In this document: piece by piece, positions 1 to 8,585 of the stretch
Layout: each line of letters opens with the position of its first letter
Numbering within the stretch: position 1 is the stretch's first letter
NCBI GenBank assembly: GCA_964487915.1
Contig: CAZASN010000003.1
Location: 62,001 to 126,000, forward strand
Direction: 5' to 3'
Source of the DNA: Proruminimicrobium sp964487915
GTDB lineage: Bacteria > Elusimicrobiota > Endomicrobiia > Endomicrobiales > Endomicrobiaceae
Length of the DNA stretch: 64,000 bases
The notes under the pieces: generated by a model
Databases searched by the model: none
What the model was told of the DNA's origin: nothing
The model's input: only the letters and a program-made list of their open reading frames with translations
Position numbers and translations under genes: made by a program

Positions 1-383
1 CCAACAAGAGAAAGTTTATTCATTATCAGTTCTTTCTTATTTTTAACGTCTTTTTCCAAAGCTTCCGAAAGAGAATAGCCCACGGTAAGTTTCGGGTTAA
101 ACGACGCGTAAGGATTTTGGAATATCATCTGAACAGTGCGTGAAAATTCTTTTTTTCCGAAACAATATATGTCTTTTCCGTTTATTTCAACCGAGCCGGA
201 ATCAAAATTCTCAAGACGCGATAATATTCTTACAAGCGTACTTTTGCCCGAGCCGCTTTCGCCTATTATGCCAAGCACCTTGCTTTCTTCAATTTCAAAT
301 GAAACGTCTTTCAAAGCGCCGACCGTTACTTTACCCGATTCGGTTTTATAATTTTTAGTTAAGTTTTTAACCGATATAAGCAT
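1..383 (-). CDS. dppF: Dipeptide/oligopeptide ABC transporter ATP-binding protein, DppF/OppF type (partial, C-terminus outside window)
   Basis: This is the second ATPase of a peptide importer. It hydrolyses ATP on the cytoplasmic face to drive uptake through the DppBC permease. Reading back from the ATG at 383, the protein begins MLISVKNLTKNYKTESGK and has a Walker A motif GESGSGKST near residue 37 and a Q-loop in FQNPYASFNP near residue 90. The signature motif, Walker B and the peptide-transporter C-terminal extension lie beyond base 1. Its start overlaps the stop of the upstream ATPase gene by one base (TAATG), a sign of translational coupling. The family assignment is firm; the exact substrate is not visible. 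Confidence 0.9.
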   Translation of the reverse strand, partial: MLISVKNLTKNYKTESGKVTVGALKDVSFEIEESKVLGIIGESGSGKSTLVRILSRLENFDSGSVEINGKDIYCFGKKEFSRTVQMIFQNPYASFNPKLTVGYSLSEALEKDVKNKKELIMNKLSLV

Positions 384-1177
384 TATTTATTGTCCAATTT
401 TACATGACGTAAAAGCATTTTAGTATATTCATGTTCCGGATTTGAAAACAAATTCGCCGTTTTTTTATTTTCAACAATTTCGCCGTTTAACATAACAGCC
501 GCGGCGTCCGCGTATTTTTTTGCAATAAGTATGTTATGCGTTATTATAATAAGAGTTAAATTAAGTTTTCGTTTTAATTCCAAAAAAAGCTCAAGAATCT
601 GTTTTTGTATATGCACGTCAAGCCCTGAAGTAGGCTCGTCGGCAATTAAAATTTTCGGATTATTTATTACGGCCATGGCAATCAAAACTCTCTGTTTCTG
701 CCCGCCGGAAAGCTGGTGGGGAAAAGAATTATAAATTCTTTCGAAATCAACAAGTCCGACTTTTATAAAAGTATCTTTTACTCTTTCATATATTTCTTCT
801 TTCGTAAGATTGGGATTATGAATTTCAACGGCCTCATAAACCTGACGTCCGGCTTTTAGAACGGGATTGAGATAAGAATGCGGATCCTGTAAAACTATTG
901 CAATCTCCTTTCCTCTTATTTTTTCAATAACCGACGATATTTCATCATCGTAGAATTTTATAGTTCCTTCTGAAATTTTTCCGTTGTCTATAGGCAAAAG
1001 TCCCATTACGGCCATTGCAAGAGTGCTTTTTCCCGAGCCGGACTGGCCTACAACGGCAAAAGTCTCGCCTTCTTTAATGTTTAAATTTGCGTTTCTTACT
1101 GCGTCAAAATATTCTCCGTTTATAAAATATCCCGCCGATAATCCTGAAATATTCAGTATATATTTATTTTCTGACAT
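383..1177 (-). CDS. dppD: Dipeptide/oligopeptide ABC transporter ATP-binding protein, DppD/OppD type
   Basis: First ATPase subunit of the peptide importer. The protein of about 264 residues carries Walker A (GQSGSGKST, near residue 45), a Q-loop (LQDPHSYLNP), the ABC signature (LSGGQKQR) and Walker B (ILIADEPTSGLD), followed by the switch His in IITHN. The ATG at 1177 (MSENKYILN) is preferred over an in-frame ATG at 1201, because an AAGGAAG ribosome site lies just before it. The gene overlaps the upstream permease gene by 14 bases and the downstream ATPase gene by one, so dppB-C-D-F is one transcription unit. No periplasmic binding protein gene is in the window; it may lie past base 1 or elsewhere. 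Confidence 0.92.
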   Translation of the reverse strand: MSENKYILNISGLSAGYFINGEYFDAVRNANLNIKEGETFAVVGQSGSGKSTLAMAVMGLLPIDNGKISEGTIKFYDDEISSVIEKIRGKEIAIVLQDPHSYLNPVLKAGRQVYEAVEIHNPNLTKEEIYERVKDTFIKVGLVDFERIYNSFPHQLSGGQKQRVLIAMAVINNPKILIADEPTSGLDVHIQKQILELFLELKRKLNLTLIIITHNILIAKKYADAAAVMLNGEIVENKKTANLFSNPEHEYTKMLLRHVKLDNK

Positions 1178-1991
1178 ATTCTTCCTTCGGGTCAAAAACA
1201 TCTCTTATCGCTTCGCCTATCAAATTAAAAGCCAAAACCGTAGTTAAAATAGCTATCCCCGGAAAAACGGAAAGCCACCATGCAATATATATATAATCTT
1301 TGCCTGATGTGAGAATCTGCCCCCATGACGACATCGGAGGCTGTACTCCCAAACCTAAAAAAGATAATGCCGATTCGGTAAGAATCGCTCCGCCTATGGC
1401 AAGAGAAGCATAAACCATAAGAGGGGAAATTATATTCGGCAGAATATGAACGGCAAATATTTTTAAATTATCAATGCCCATCATTTTTGCGACAGATATA
1501 AATTCTCTCTCTTTTAAAGACAAAACTTCAGCTCTGACAAGCCTTGCAAGCCCGGGCCATGAGGTAAGCCCTATTACAATCATAACGTTAAAAATATTAG
1601 GTTCCAAAAAAGCTATTATAAGAAGTATCAGAAAAAATGTCGGAAAACACAGAACTATATCCGTAAATCTCATTATAACCGAATCTGTTTTGCCGCCGAA
1701 ATATCCGGATATTATTCCCAACGAAGTTCCTATAAATAAAATAATAAATACCGATATAAACCCCACCGCAAGCGATATTCTTGACCCGTAAATCATTCTG
1801 CTGAAAACGTCCCTTCCTAAATCATCAGTGCCGAAAAAATGTTCCGACGACGGGGGAAGAAGCCTTTGGTAAAGATTTTGTTCTGACTGTCCGTATGGAG
1901 AAATAACAGGCGCAAAAAAAGCGGTAAGGAGCAATAAAGCTATTATTGATATGCCCAAAACGGCAAATTTATTTCTTAACAGTTTTTTCAT
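1164..1991 (-). CDS. dppC: Peptide ABC transporter permease, DppC type
   Basis: Inner-membrane permease subunit. It has the N-terminal RNKFAVLG segment followed by a long hydrophobic helix, the family motif SPYGQ...FGTDDLGRDVFSR, and the EAA-like loop (SVAKMMGIDNLKIFAVHILPN) that docks the ATPases. I chose the ATG at 1991 (MKKLLRNK). The frame stays open to a TTG at 2057, but that extension begins inside the repeat element, and its first codons (MTAWKLS) are translated repeat. Neither start has a strong ribosome site. DppC relatives often have about 20 residues before RNKxAVxG, so the longer form cannot be excluded. Confidence 0.88.
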   Translation of the reverse strand: MKKLLRNKFAVLGISIIALLLLTAFFAPVISPYGQSEQNLYQRLLPPSSEHFFGTDDLGRDVFSRMIYGSRISLAVGFISVFIILFIGTSLGIISGYFGGKTDSVIMRFTDIVLCFPTFFLILLIIAFLEPNIFNVMIVIGLTSWPGLARLVRAEVLSLKEREFISVAKMMGIDNLKIFAVHILPNIISPLMVYASLAIGGAILTESALSFLGLGVQPPMSSWGQILTSGKDYIYIAWWLSVFPGIAILTTVLAFNLIGEAIRDVFDPKEEYVRK

Positions 1992-2040
1992 ATTCTTTAT
2001 TTTCTCTTGTTCTGCCTTTATATCTTTAAAATCGTTACTC

Positions 2041-2196
2041 AGCTTCCAAGCCGTCAAGTTTCTGTCATTATCCGTTTGTCTTTGTTTTTACCCAGCTTCT
2101 TAGCTTCTAAACTTCTTAGCTTCTGCCTTTTTATGTTTGCTTTTGTCGTTGCTAAGCTTCCAAGCTTCCAAGCCTCTAAGCTGCCCAGCTTCTTAT
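2041..2196. repeat. Dispersed 8-bp-period intergenic repeat element, copy 1
   Basis: The stretch between dppB and dppC is built of degenerate 8-base units such as AAGCTTCC, AGCTTCTT, AGCTTCTA and AACTTCTT. There are two runs, at about 2091-2125 and 2155-2196, plus a short run at 2041-2060. A non-repetitive core CGTTTGTCTTTGTTTTTACC (2073-2092) recurs exactly in copy 2 at 8530-8549. A period of eight reads as eight codons (SLEAWKLG-like peptides) in open frames, but this is surely non-coding. It sits inside an operon without an obvious terminator, so transcription presumably passes through it. Confidence 0.85.
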
Positions 2197-3161
2197 TTAT
2201 ATTTAATTCTCGGATCTGCGAACTTATACGAAATATCTGCAATAATATTTCCGAAAAGAGTTAAAACCGCCGAAAGAGTCGCAATTCCCATTACTACCGG
2301 ATAATCTCTTGACATAACGGCTTCATATCCCAGTCTTCCTATGCCGGGATAAGAAAATATAGTTTCAAATATAAAACTGCCGCCTATAAGAGCGGGAATT
2401 GACAATCCTATTATCGTTATCATAGGAAGAAGCGTATTTTTTAAAGCATGCCTGAATATAACCTGTTTTTGAGACAGCCCTTTTGCATAAGCCGTTTTTA
2501 TATAATCCTGCTTTAAAACTTCAAGCATTCCGGAACGGGCATATCTTGAAAGAGTTGCAAGAGAAACTATAACCGACACTGCCACCGGCAAAACAAGATG
2601 TTTTGATATATCGGCAATTTGCATAAAAATATTCATATCGTCAAAATTGAAAGAATACAAACCCGATATCGGAACCAAGCCTAACTGAAGTCCGAATAAA
2701 ATCATAAACATTAAAGCAAGCCAAAAAGAAGGGATGGAAAAACATACAAAAAGAATTACCGTCAATCCTTTGTCAATAAAAGTATCTTTTTTGACAGCGC
2801 AATAAATCCCTATAGGCACGGCTATAAGACAAGTAAAAAACAACGCCGCAAAATTCAGAAGGATTGTCGCCGGCAGCCTTTCAAATATTTTATCTCTTGC
2901 CGGCCTTGAATCTTTAAAAGAAGTTCCGAAATCAAAAAACACGAATCTTTTAAGCCACCTGACGTATTGGATGTGTAAAGGTTTATCAAGTCCGTATAAT
3001 TTCTGAAGCCTGTCTTTTGCCTGAGCCGATACTTTCATATTCATATCGGTCATTATATCGGTAGGTTTGCCCGGAGTAATATGCATAACTGCAAACGTTA
3101 ATACGGTTATGCCGAAAAGGATTGGTATTGATGATATTATTCTCTTTATAAAATACCGCAT
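2193..3161 (-). CDS. dppB: Peptide ABC transporter permease, DppB type
   Basis: First permease gene of the importer operon. The protein of about 322 residues begins MRYFIKRIISSIPILFGITVLTF, typical of DppB/OppB with an N-terminal helix. It keeps the family's HITPGKP segment, the loop around LYGLDKPLHIQYVRWL, the EAA loop (TAYAKGLSQKQVIFRHALKN) and a GGSFIFETIFSYPGIG motif. The ATG at 3161 has an AGGA ribosome site six bases upstream; an earlier ATG at 3179 has none. The stop lies within the start of repeat copy 1. Confidence 0.93.
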   Translation of the reverse strand: MRYFIKRIISSIPILFGITVLTFAVMHITPGKPTDIMTDMNMKVSAQAKDRLQKLYGLDKPLHIQYVRWLKRFVFFDFGTSFKDSRPARDKIFERLPATILLNFAALFFTCLIAVPIGIYCAVKKDTFIDKGLTVILFVCFSIPSFWLALMFMILFGLQLGLVPISGLYSFNFDDMNIFMQIADISKHLVLPVAVSVIVSLATLSRYARSGMLEVLKQDYIKTAYAKGLSQKQVIFRHALKNTLLPMITIIGLSIPALIGGSFIFETIFSYPGIGRLGYEAVMSRDYPVVMGIATLSAVLTLFGNIIADISYKFADPRIKYK

Positions 3162-3194
3162 TGTTATCCTGAAAAACATAATAAACCAACGGTT

Positions 3195-3222
3195 ATTATA
3201 GCATTTTACCCCGTCTTTTCAA
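3195..3222 (-). promoter_or_regulatory. Sigma70-like promoter of the dpp operon
   Basis: On the minus strand TTGAAA (3217-3222) and TATAAT (3195-3200) are separated by 16 bases. The -10 is extended by TGC. The same TGCTATAAT box is seen before carA. Confidence 0.75.
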
Positions 3223-3240
3223 TTACTTTTAAAAAGCTCA

Positions 3241-3269
3241 TTTACAAATGTTTCGTCTATTTATAGAAT
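3241..3269 (+). promoter_or_regulatory. Sigma70-like promoter of the radical SAM gene at 3304
   Basis: TTTACA (3241-3246) and TAGAAT (3264-3269) are 17 bases apart, about 30 bases before the ATG. It is back to back with the dpp promoter. Confidence 0.6.
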
Positions 3270-3303
3270 ATATAAAATATTAAAAAACGGATTGTCATAA
3301 AAA

Positions 3304-5070
3304 ATGAAATATTTATCGCAAATTTACGGAAGAATAAAAACAATATCGTCTTTTGAAGATTTTTTACGGCGTTTTAAAAATCTGTTCATATTGGCTTATA
3401 AAATTTTTACGGGCAGATACGGCGAAAAATACTGGGCAAGCGAACGAGAAAGAAAAATAAATTTATATAAAACAAATCCAAACGGCATAAAAGATATCGG
3501 TATTTTAACTGATATTTTTAACATCTATTATAAAATGCGCCGGCATGCAAAATGCGAAGAAATTTATAACCGCATTATTACTATTGCGCGCGGCGCCTCT
3601 GTTTCTGACGAAGTTTATGTTTCAATGTCGGAAATTTTTTTCTTTCTGAAAAAATATACAAAATCCGCAGAATGCCTTTCAAAAATAAAAAACGAAAAAA
3701 CAAAAAATTACGATATTTTGCTTTTTTATGCGTTTATGTCGGCCGTAAAACTTAAAGAGCTTGAAAATGCCGAAAAACTTTATAAAAAACTTTTGAAATT
3801 CCGTACTTCGGACGATATAAAACACTATGTAAACGGAGTTTTTTACGATACTTTTTCAACCGATAAACTGTCGGTAATAACATCATCAAAAAAATATGAC
3901 GCGGATAAATACATTGAAATTTTTAATACTATACATAAAGCCGAAATATACAATTGTTCCGACAATACCGATAAAGCCGCCGAGGTTCTGAGAAATTTAA
4001 AAGAAACGGCTTTTATTAACGGCGATAAAATGCTGAACAATCTTTTAAAAAACGAACTTGAAATATCCGAAAAACAAACGGAATTGTCTTCACTGCCGAG
4101 AAATTTAACGGTAACCCTTACGAATAAATGCAATTTAAAATGCATAATGTGTTTTGCAGGCGAAGAAACGTTTGAAATCAGCGACAAAAATCTTGAAGAA
4201 ATAAAAAACATAATACCTTATCTTGAAAATATATCATGGATGGGAGGGGAAGTATTTTTATATAAAGATTTTATTGATATTTTAAAATGGGCTTCGCAAT
4301 ATTCCGTAAGACAGGAAATCATAACAAACGGTTTACTGCTAAGCGAATCCGTTATAAAAACGCTTCTTGAAAAGCATATAGACATTACAATATCCATAGA
4401 CGGCACGTCAAAAGAAGTTTATGAAGACATACGGAGAAACGGACGTTTTGAAACGCTGCTGAATAATTTATCAGTTTTAAATAAAATAAAAAAAGAAATC
4501 AAAACGACTTCGCGTTTCAGGCTAAATGCGGTAATAATGAAAAATAATTACAAAAATATTCCGGATTTTTTGGAACTTGCATACAAATACGGTTTTGATA
4601 TTCTGGCATTTTCTCCGCTTGTAAGAGACAGCAGAAACAAAGACCTTGATATTTTCGGAAAAGATTTTAACTCTGCCGTAATAAAAGAAACCGCTAAAAA
4701 TATAAATATTTTAAAAGAAAAAGCTCTTTTCTGCGGAATACAGATAGAGAATTCTCTTCCGACGGAAGATTTTGTTGAAAACATAGGAAGTAAAGAATAT
4801 GTGTTCAATTTTTCGGTTCCGTCTTCAAAATCACTGTCGTGCCATATACCGTGGAAAAGACTTTTTATCGCTTCAAACGGAGACGTTTATCCGAACTGCT
4901 TTTGTAAAAAACCGGTCGGAAATCTCACCGTAAACGGGTTAAAAGAACTATGGAACTGCAAAACAATGATTGAATACAGGACAAGAATAATAAACGATAA
5001 AAGAAAAAATTTTTGCAGCGACGACTGCCTGCACGGCAGAATATCCGATGACAGCTTAAAATACGCTTAA
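3304..5070 (+). CDS. Radical SAM/SPASM protein with helical-repeat N-terminal half
   Basis: The first ~260 residues are helical, Lys/Glu-rich and look like tetratricopeptide-type repeats (for example MRRHAKCEEIYNRII and AVKLKELENAEKLYKKLLKF). The catalytic half has the radical SAM motif CNLKCIMC near residue 276, which binds a 4Fe-4S cluster and S-adenosylmethionine. The family's GGE-type motif (WMGGEVFL) follows. A SPASM-like C-terminal Cys region (CHIPWKRLF...GDVYPNCFCKK...CSDDCLHG, about residues 510-580) probably binds extra clusters. Such proteins modify peptides, cofactors or carbohydrates. No substrate peptide gene is adjacent, so the target is unknown. The gene stands alone between a divergent and a convergent gene. 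Confidence 0.82.
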   Translation: MKYLSQIYGRIKTISSFEDFLRRFKNLFILAYKIFTGRYGEKYWASERERKINLYKTNPNGIKDIGILTDIFNIYYKMRRHAKCEEIYNRIITIARGASVSDEVYVSMSEIFFFLKKYTKSAECLSKIKNEKTKNYDILLFYAFMSAVKLKELENAEKLYKKLLKFRTSDDIKHYVNGVFYDTFSTDKLSVITSSKKYDADKYIEIFNTIHKAEIYNCSDNTDKAAEVLRNLKETAFINGDKMLNNLLKNELEISEKQTELSSLPRNLTVTLTNKCNLKCIMCFAGEETFEISDKNLEEIKNIIPYLENISWMGGEVFLYKDFIDILKWASQYSVRQEIITNGLLLSESVIKTLLEKHIDITISIDGTSKEVYEDIRRNGRFETLLNNLSVLNKIKKEIKTTSRFRLNAVIMKNNYKNIPDFLELAYKYGFDILAFSPLVRDSRNKDLDIFGKDFNSAVIKETAKNINILKEKALFCGIQIENSLPTEDFVENIGSKEYVFNFSVPSSKSLSCHIPWKRLFIASNGDVYPNCFCKKPVGNLTVNGLKELWNCKTMIEYRTRIINDKRKNFCSDDCLHGRISDDSLKYA

Positions 5071-5108
5071 AAAATAAGTTCCGGCATAAAAATACCGGAA
5101 CTTATTTT
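5071..5108. terminator. Bidirectional intrinsic terminator
   Basis: A perfect 14-bp stem (AAAATAAGTTCCGG pairing with CCGGAACTTATTTT) with a 10-base loop lies between two convergent genes. A and T runs on both sides serve both strands. Confidence 0.9.
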
Positions 5109-5124
5109 AATTTACTTGTTTTAA

Positions 5125-8100
5125 CTATAGATTAATGCACTTTGCTTTCTGCAGTTTTTCGTACTCGTCAAACGCTCTCAGATAAGCCATCGTCTTTTCA
5201 ATATTTGTAAGCACCGAACATCCGCATTTAATGGCGGTTTTTCTTATTTCGGCATTGTCTTTTCTGTCTGTTATGTCAAACGTTTTGTATATATTTATTA
5301 CAAAATCAACCTTACCGTCTCTTATAATATCAATAGCTCTCGGTTCGTCATCCCAGTTTACAAGATTTACTTCATAACCTTTTGAACGCAGATAATTCGC
5401 CGTACCCGTAGTCGCGTATACCGGCACGTTAAGTTTATATAAATTGTCAACAACTTCCATAAATTTAAGTTTATCTTTTTCTCTTCCGGAACTTACAAGA
5501 ACTCCTACTTTAGGTTTTTTAATCTGAGTAGCTTCCATTGAGAGAAGCATAGCCTGGTCAATAGTATTGCCCAAACATCCTACTTCGCCCGTAGAACCCA
5601 TTTCAACTCCGGTAACGGGATCTGCGCCGTCAAGCCTCTGATAACTGAACATTGAGGCTTTTATGCCGGTATAAGGAATTTCGCTTTCGTCCATAAAAAT
5701 CTTTTTTACTTTTTCTTTATTCATGACTTTACATGCGACTTCGGCAAGATTGATTCCGGAAACTTTTGAAATAAACGGAAACGATCTGGAAGCTCTTGAA
5801 TTGCATTCTATAACCTTTACTTCGTTATCTTTTGCTATAAACTGTATGTTGAAAGGACCGTTAAGATTTAAACCTTTTGCTATTTTTCTGACTATATCTT
5901 TAACCGTGTTTACCGTTTTTATATATATCTTTTCCGCAGGAAACACAAGAGTCGCATCTCCGCTGTGAACTCCCGCGTTTTCAATATGTTCGCTGACAAA
6001 AGAAACCATTACTTCGCCGTCTTTCGCCACTCCGTCGCATTCCAGTTCCTTTGCGTCAAGAATAAACTTAGATATTACTACCGGATAATCGTCTGAAATA
6101 TCTTTTGTAAGAGAAAGGAAATAATCAAGGCTCTGGTCGTCGCTTGCAACGTTCATAAGAGTTCCCGATAATACAAAACTCGGCCTTATCAATACGGGAT
6201 ATCCTATTCTTTTTATAAAATCCTCTATTTCTTTTCTTGAAGTAGCAGATATCCATTCCGGCTGGTCTATTTCAAGTTTATCTAAAAGAGTTGAAAATTT
6301 ATTTCTGTCTTCGGCCATATCTACAGTCTTAGCGCTGTGTCCGAGAATTTTAACGCCTGCTTCGCTTAAAGCGGGTATGAGATTATTCGGATTCTGCCCG
6401 CCCATAGACGCAATAACGCCCTTTGGATGCTCTAAATCTACTATATCAAGAACTCTTTCAAAAGAAAGCTCTTCAAAATACAGCCTGTCTGAAGTTGAAA
6501 AATCCGTCGAAACGGTTTCAGGATTGCAGTTTATTATGACGCTGTCGGCTCTTTTTCCCTTAAAATATTTGCTGGTCATAACAGAACACCAGTCAAATTC
6601 AAGGCTGCTTCCTATTCTGTAACTTCCGCTTCCCAGAGTTATTATGCTGTTTTTCTTCTTTGTAAGAGTAACGTCGTTAAAATCTCCGTCGTAAGAAAGA
6701 TAGAGATAATTTGAACTTGTCGGATATTCGGCCGAGGTAGTATCAATTCTTTTTACTACAGGAACTATTTTTAATTTCTTTCTGAGTTTTCTTATTTGCA
6801 GCGACAACGCTTTAATTTGTTTCTGGGTATATTTTGTTTTCGGGTCGGTAATATTTAAATAGAACTTAACCAATTGATAATCCGAAAATCCGAGCGATTT
6901 TAATTTTCTTATAAAACTCTTGTCAAATTTCACATATGCGTCGTATACATTTTTTGCTTTTGATTTTGAAAGAAGTTCGTTTAATTCGTTTTCTGCGTCG
7001 GCAAGCGTTTTAACGTGCGTTAAAAACCATTTAGATATGGCGGACAATTCAAATATTTTATCTATTGAATAACCTTTTTTAAACGCTTCATAAATAGCAA
7101 AAAGTCTTAAATTTGTCGGATTTTGTATTTCATATTCCAAAGCAGATTTGTCTGCATCCTTAAATATTCCTATTGTTATGCCCTCTTCGTTTTCATTTAC
7201 CATTCTTGTAGCTTTCTGAATGATTTCACAGAAATTTCTGCCGATGGCCATAACTTCTCCAACTGATTTCATCTGAGTTCCCAAAAGTTTTGAAACTCCG
7301 ACGAATTTCGTAAGATCCCATCTCGGCACTTTTAAAGTAACGTAATCAAGAGAAGGTTCGTAAAATGCAGACGTCGTAGCGGTTACGGGATTTTTTAATT
7401 CAAGAAGATCAAAACCCGAAACGACTTTTGCCGCTATATAAGCTATCGGATACCCTGTCGCTTTTGAAGCAAGAGCCGACGATCTTGAAAGTCTTGCATT
7501 TATTTCTATAACAAAAAATTCATATTTATAAGGATTTAAAGCAAACTGAACATTACATTCGCCAATTACGCCGATACTGTGAACTATTTTTATCGCCGCG
7601 TCTCTGAGCATATTGTTTTCTATATTATCTATAGTCTGGGAGGGGGCGATAACTATTGAATCTCCCGTATGTATCCCCATAGGGTCAAAATTTTCCATAT
7701 TACATATCGTTATGCAATTACCCTGCCTGTCTCTCATTACTTCGTATTCTATTTCCTTCCATCCGTGGAGCGATTTTTCTATTAAAATCTGGGGCACCGA
7801 CATCAATGCGTCATGGGCAAGCTTTCTTAATGTTTCTGCGTCTTTTGCAAGACCGCTTCCTAGTCCGCCTAATGCAAAAGCAGATCTTGTAATAACGGGG
7901 TATCCTATTTCTTCCGCAATTTTCAAAGCTTCGGCAACGGTTGATACGGCTTTGCTTTTAGGAATGGGAATTCCTATTTCCTGCATTCTTTTGGCAAATA
8001 AGTCTCTGTTTTCAGACATTTCAAGCGAAAATACCGGCGTTCCTAAAACTTCAACGCCGTGCTTTTTCAAAACTCCGGATTTTTCAAGTTCTATGACGCA

Positions 8101-8412
8101 GTTTAAAGCCGTCTGTCCGCCGAAACTTGATATTATGCCGACCGGCTTTTCCTGTTCTATAATTTTTTCAACCCAGAAAGGAGTAACGGGATATAAGAAT
8201 ACTTTTTTGGATTCATCGCTGTTAGTCTGAACGGAAGCTATATTCGGATTTATGACCAAAACTTCAAGTCCTTCTTCCTGCAAAGCTTTTACTGCCTGAG
8301 AACCGGAATAATCAAATTCTCCGGCCTGCCCTATTGAGAGAGCCCCTGAACCGAGCAAAATAACCTTTTGTTTTTTACTTGCTTTTTGGTTTAAAAAATT
8401 TAAAATCGGCAT
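5125..8412 (-). CDS. carB: Carbamoyl-phosphate synthase large subunit
   Basis: This subunit makes carbamoyl phosphate from bicarbonate, two ATP and ammonia delivered by CarA, for pyrimidine and arginine synthesis. It is full length (1095 residues). It shows the tandem-duplicated ATP-grasp structure: LGSGALSIGQAGEFDYSGSQA at the N-terminus is mirrored by LGSGSYRIGSSLEFDWCSV near residue 640. The C-terminal part from about residue 955 (VGVLVSSGREKDKLKF) is the MGS-like allosteric domain. An AGAGGTAG ribosome site precedes the ATG. carA lies upstream on the same strand, with repeat copy 2 between them. Confidence 0.97.
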   Translation of the reverse strand: MPILNFLNQKASKKQKVILLGSGALSIGQAGEFDYSGSQAVKALQEEGLEVLVINPNIASVQTNSDESKKVFLYPVTPFWVEKIIEQEKPVGIISSFGGQTALNCVIELEKSGVLKKHGVEVLGTPVFSLEMSENRDLFAKRMQEIGIPIPKSKAVSTVAEALKIAEEIGYPVITRSAFALGGLGSGLAKDAETLRKLAHDALMSVPQILIEKSLHGWKEIEYEVMRDRQGNCITICNMENFDPMGIHTGDSIVIAPSQTIDNIENNMLRDAAIKIVHSIGVIGECNVQFALNPYKYEFFVIEINARLSRSSALASKATGYPIAYIAAKVVSGFDLLELKNPVTATTSAFYEPSLDYVTLKVPRWDLTKFVGVSKLLGTQMKSVGEVMAIGRNFCEIIQKATRMVNENEEGITIGIFKDADKSALEYEIQNPTNLRLFAIYEAFKKGYSIDKIFELSAISKWFLTHVKTLADAENELNELLSKSKAKNVYDAYVKFDKSFIRKLKSLGFSDYQLVKFYLNITDPKTKYTQKQIKALSLQIRKLRKKLKIVPVVKRIDTTSAEYPTSSNYLYLSYDGDFNDVTLTKKKNSIITLGSGSYRIGSSLEFDWCSVMTSKYFKGKRADSVIINCNPETVSTDFSTSDRLYFEELSFERVLDIVDLEHPKGVIASMGGQNPNNLIPALSEAGVKILGHSAKTVDMAEDRNKFSTLLDKLEIDQPEWISATSRKEIEDFIKRIGYPVLIRPSFVLSGTLMNVASDDQSLDYFLSLTKDISDDYPVVISKFILDAKELECDGVAKDGEVMVSFVSEHIENAGVHSGDATLVFPAEKIYIKTVNTVKDIVRKIAKGLNLNGPFNIQFIAKDNEVKVIECNSRASRSFPFISKVSGINLAEVACKVMNKEKVKKIFMDESEIPYTGIKASMFSYQRLDGADPVTGVEMGSTGEVGCLGNTIDQAMLLSMEATQIKKPKVGVLVSSGREKDKLKFMEVVDNLYKLNVPVYATTGTANYLRSKGYEVNLVNWDDEPRAIDIIRDGKVDFVINIYKTFDITDRKDNAEIRKTAIKCGCSVLTNIEKTMAYLRAFDEYEKLQKAKCINL

Positions 8413-8500
8413 TTTTCTACCTCTATATTGATTAAATTATATTTTTTTATTATTAGGGGGAAAACTATTTTAATTTTCCGCCGTATTATTTTTATGTCTT

Positions 8501-8583
8501 TGCCAAACTGCTAAACTTCTGCTGTTACTCGTTTGTCTTTGTTTTTACCAAGCTTCCAAAGCTGCTAAACTTCTAAGCTTCTT
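8501..8583. repeat. Dispersed 8-bp-period intergenic repeat element, copy 2
   Basis: This lies between carA and carB. It has the same AAGCTTCC / AAACTTCT / AAGCTTCT units as copy 1, and the identical 20-base core CGTTTGTCTTTGTTTTTACC at 8530-8549. The flanking units differ, so the copies have diverged while the core is preserved. Confidence 0.85.
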
Positions 8584-8585
8584 AC

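Noticed and set aside
2054..2242. 62-residue open frame rich in SLEAWKLG-like octapeptides
   Set aside because: It is a translation of the 8-bp-period repeat. Open frames arise in several phases because the period of eight bases gives an eight-codon cycle without stops.
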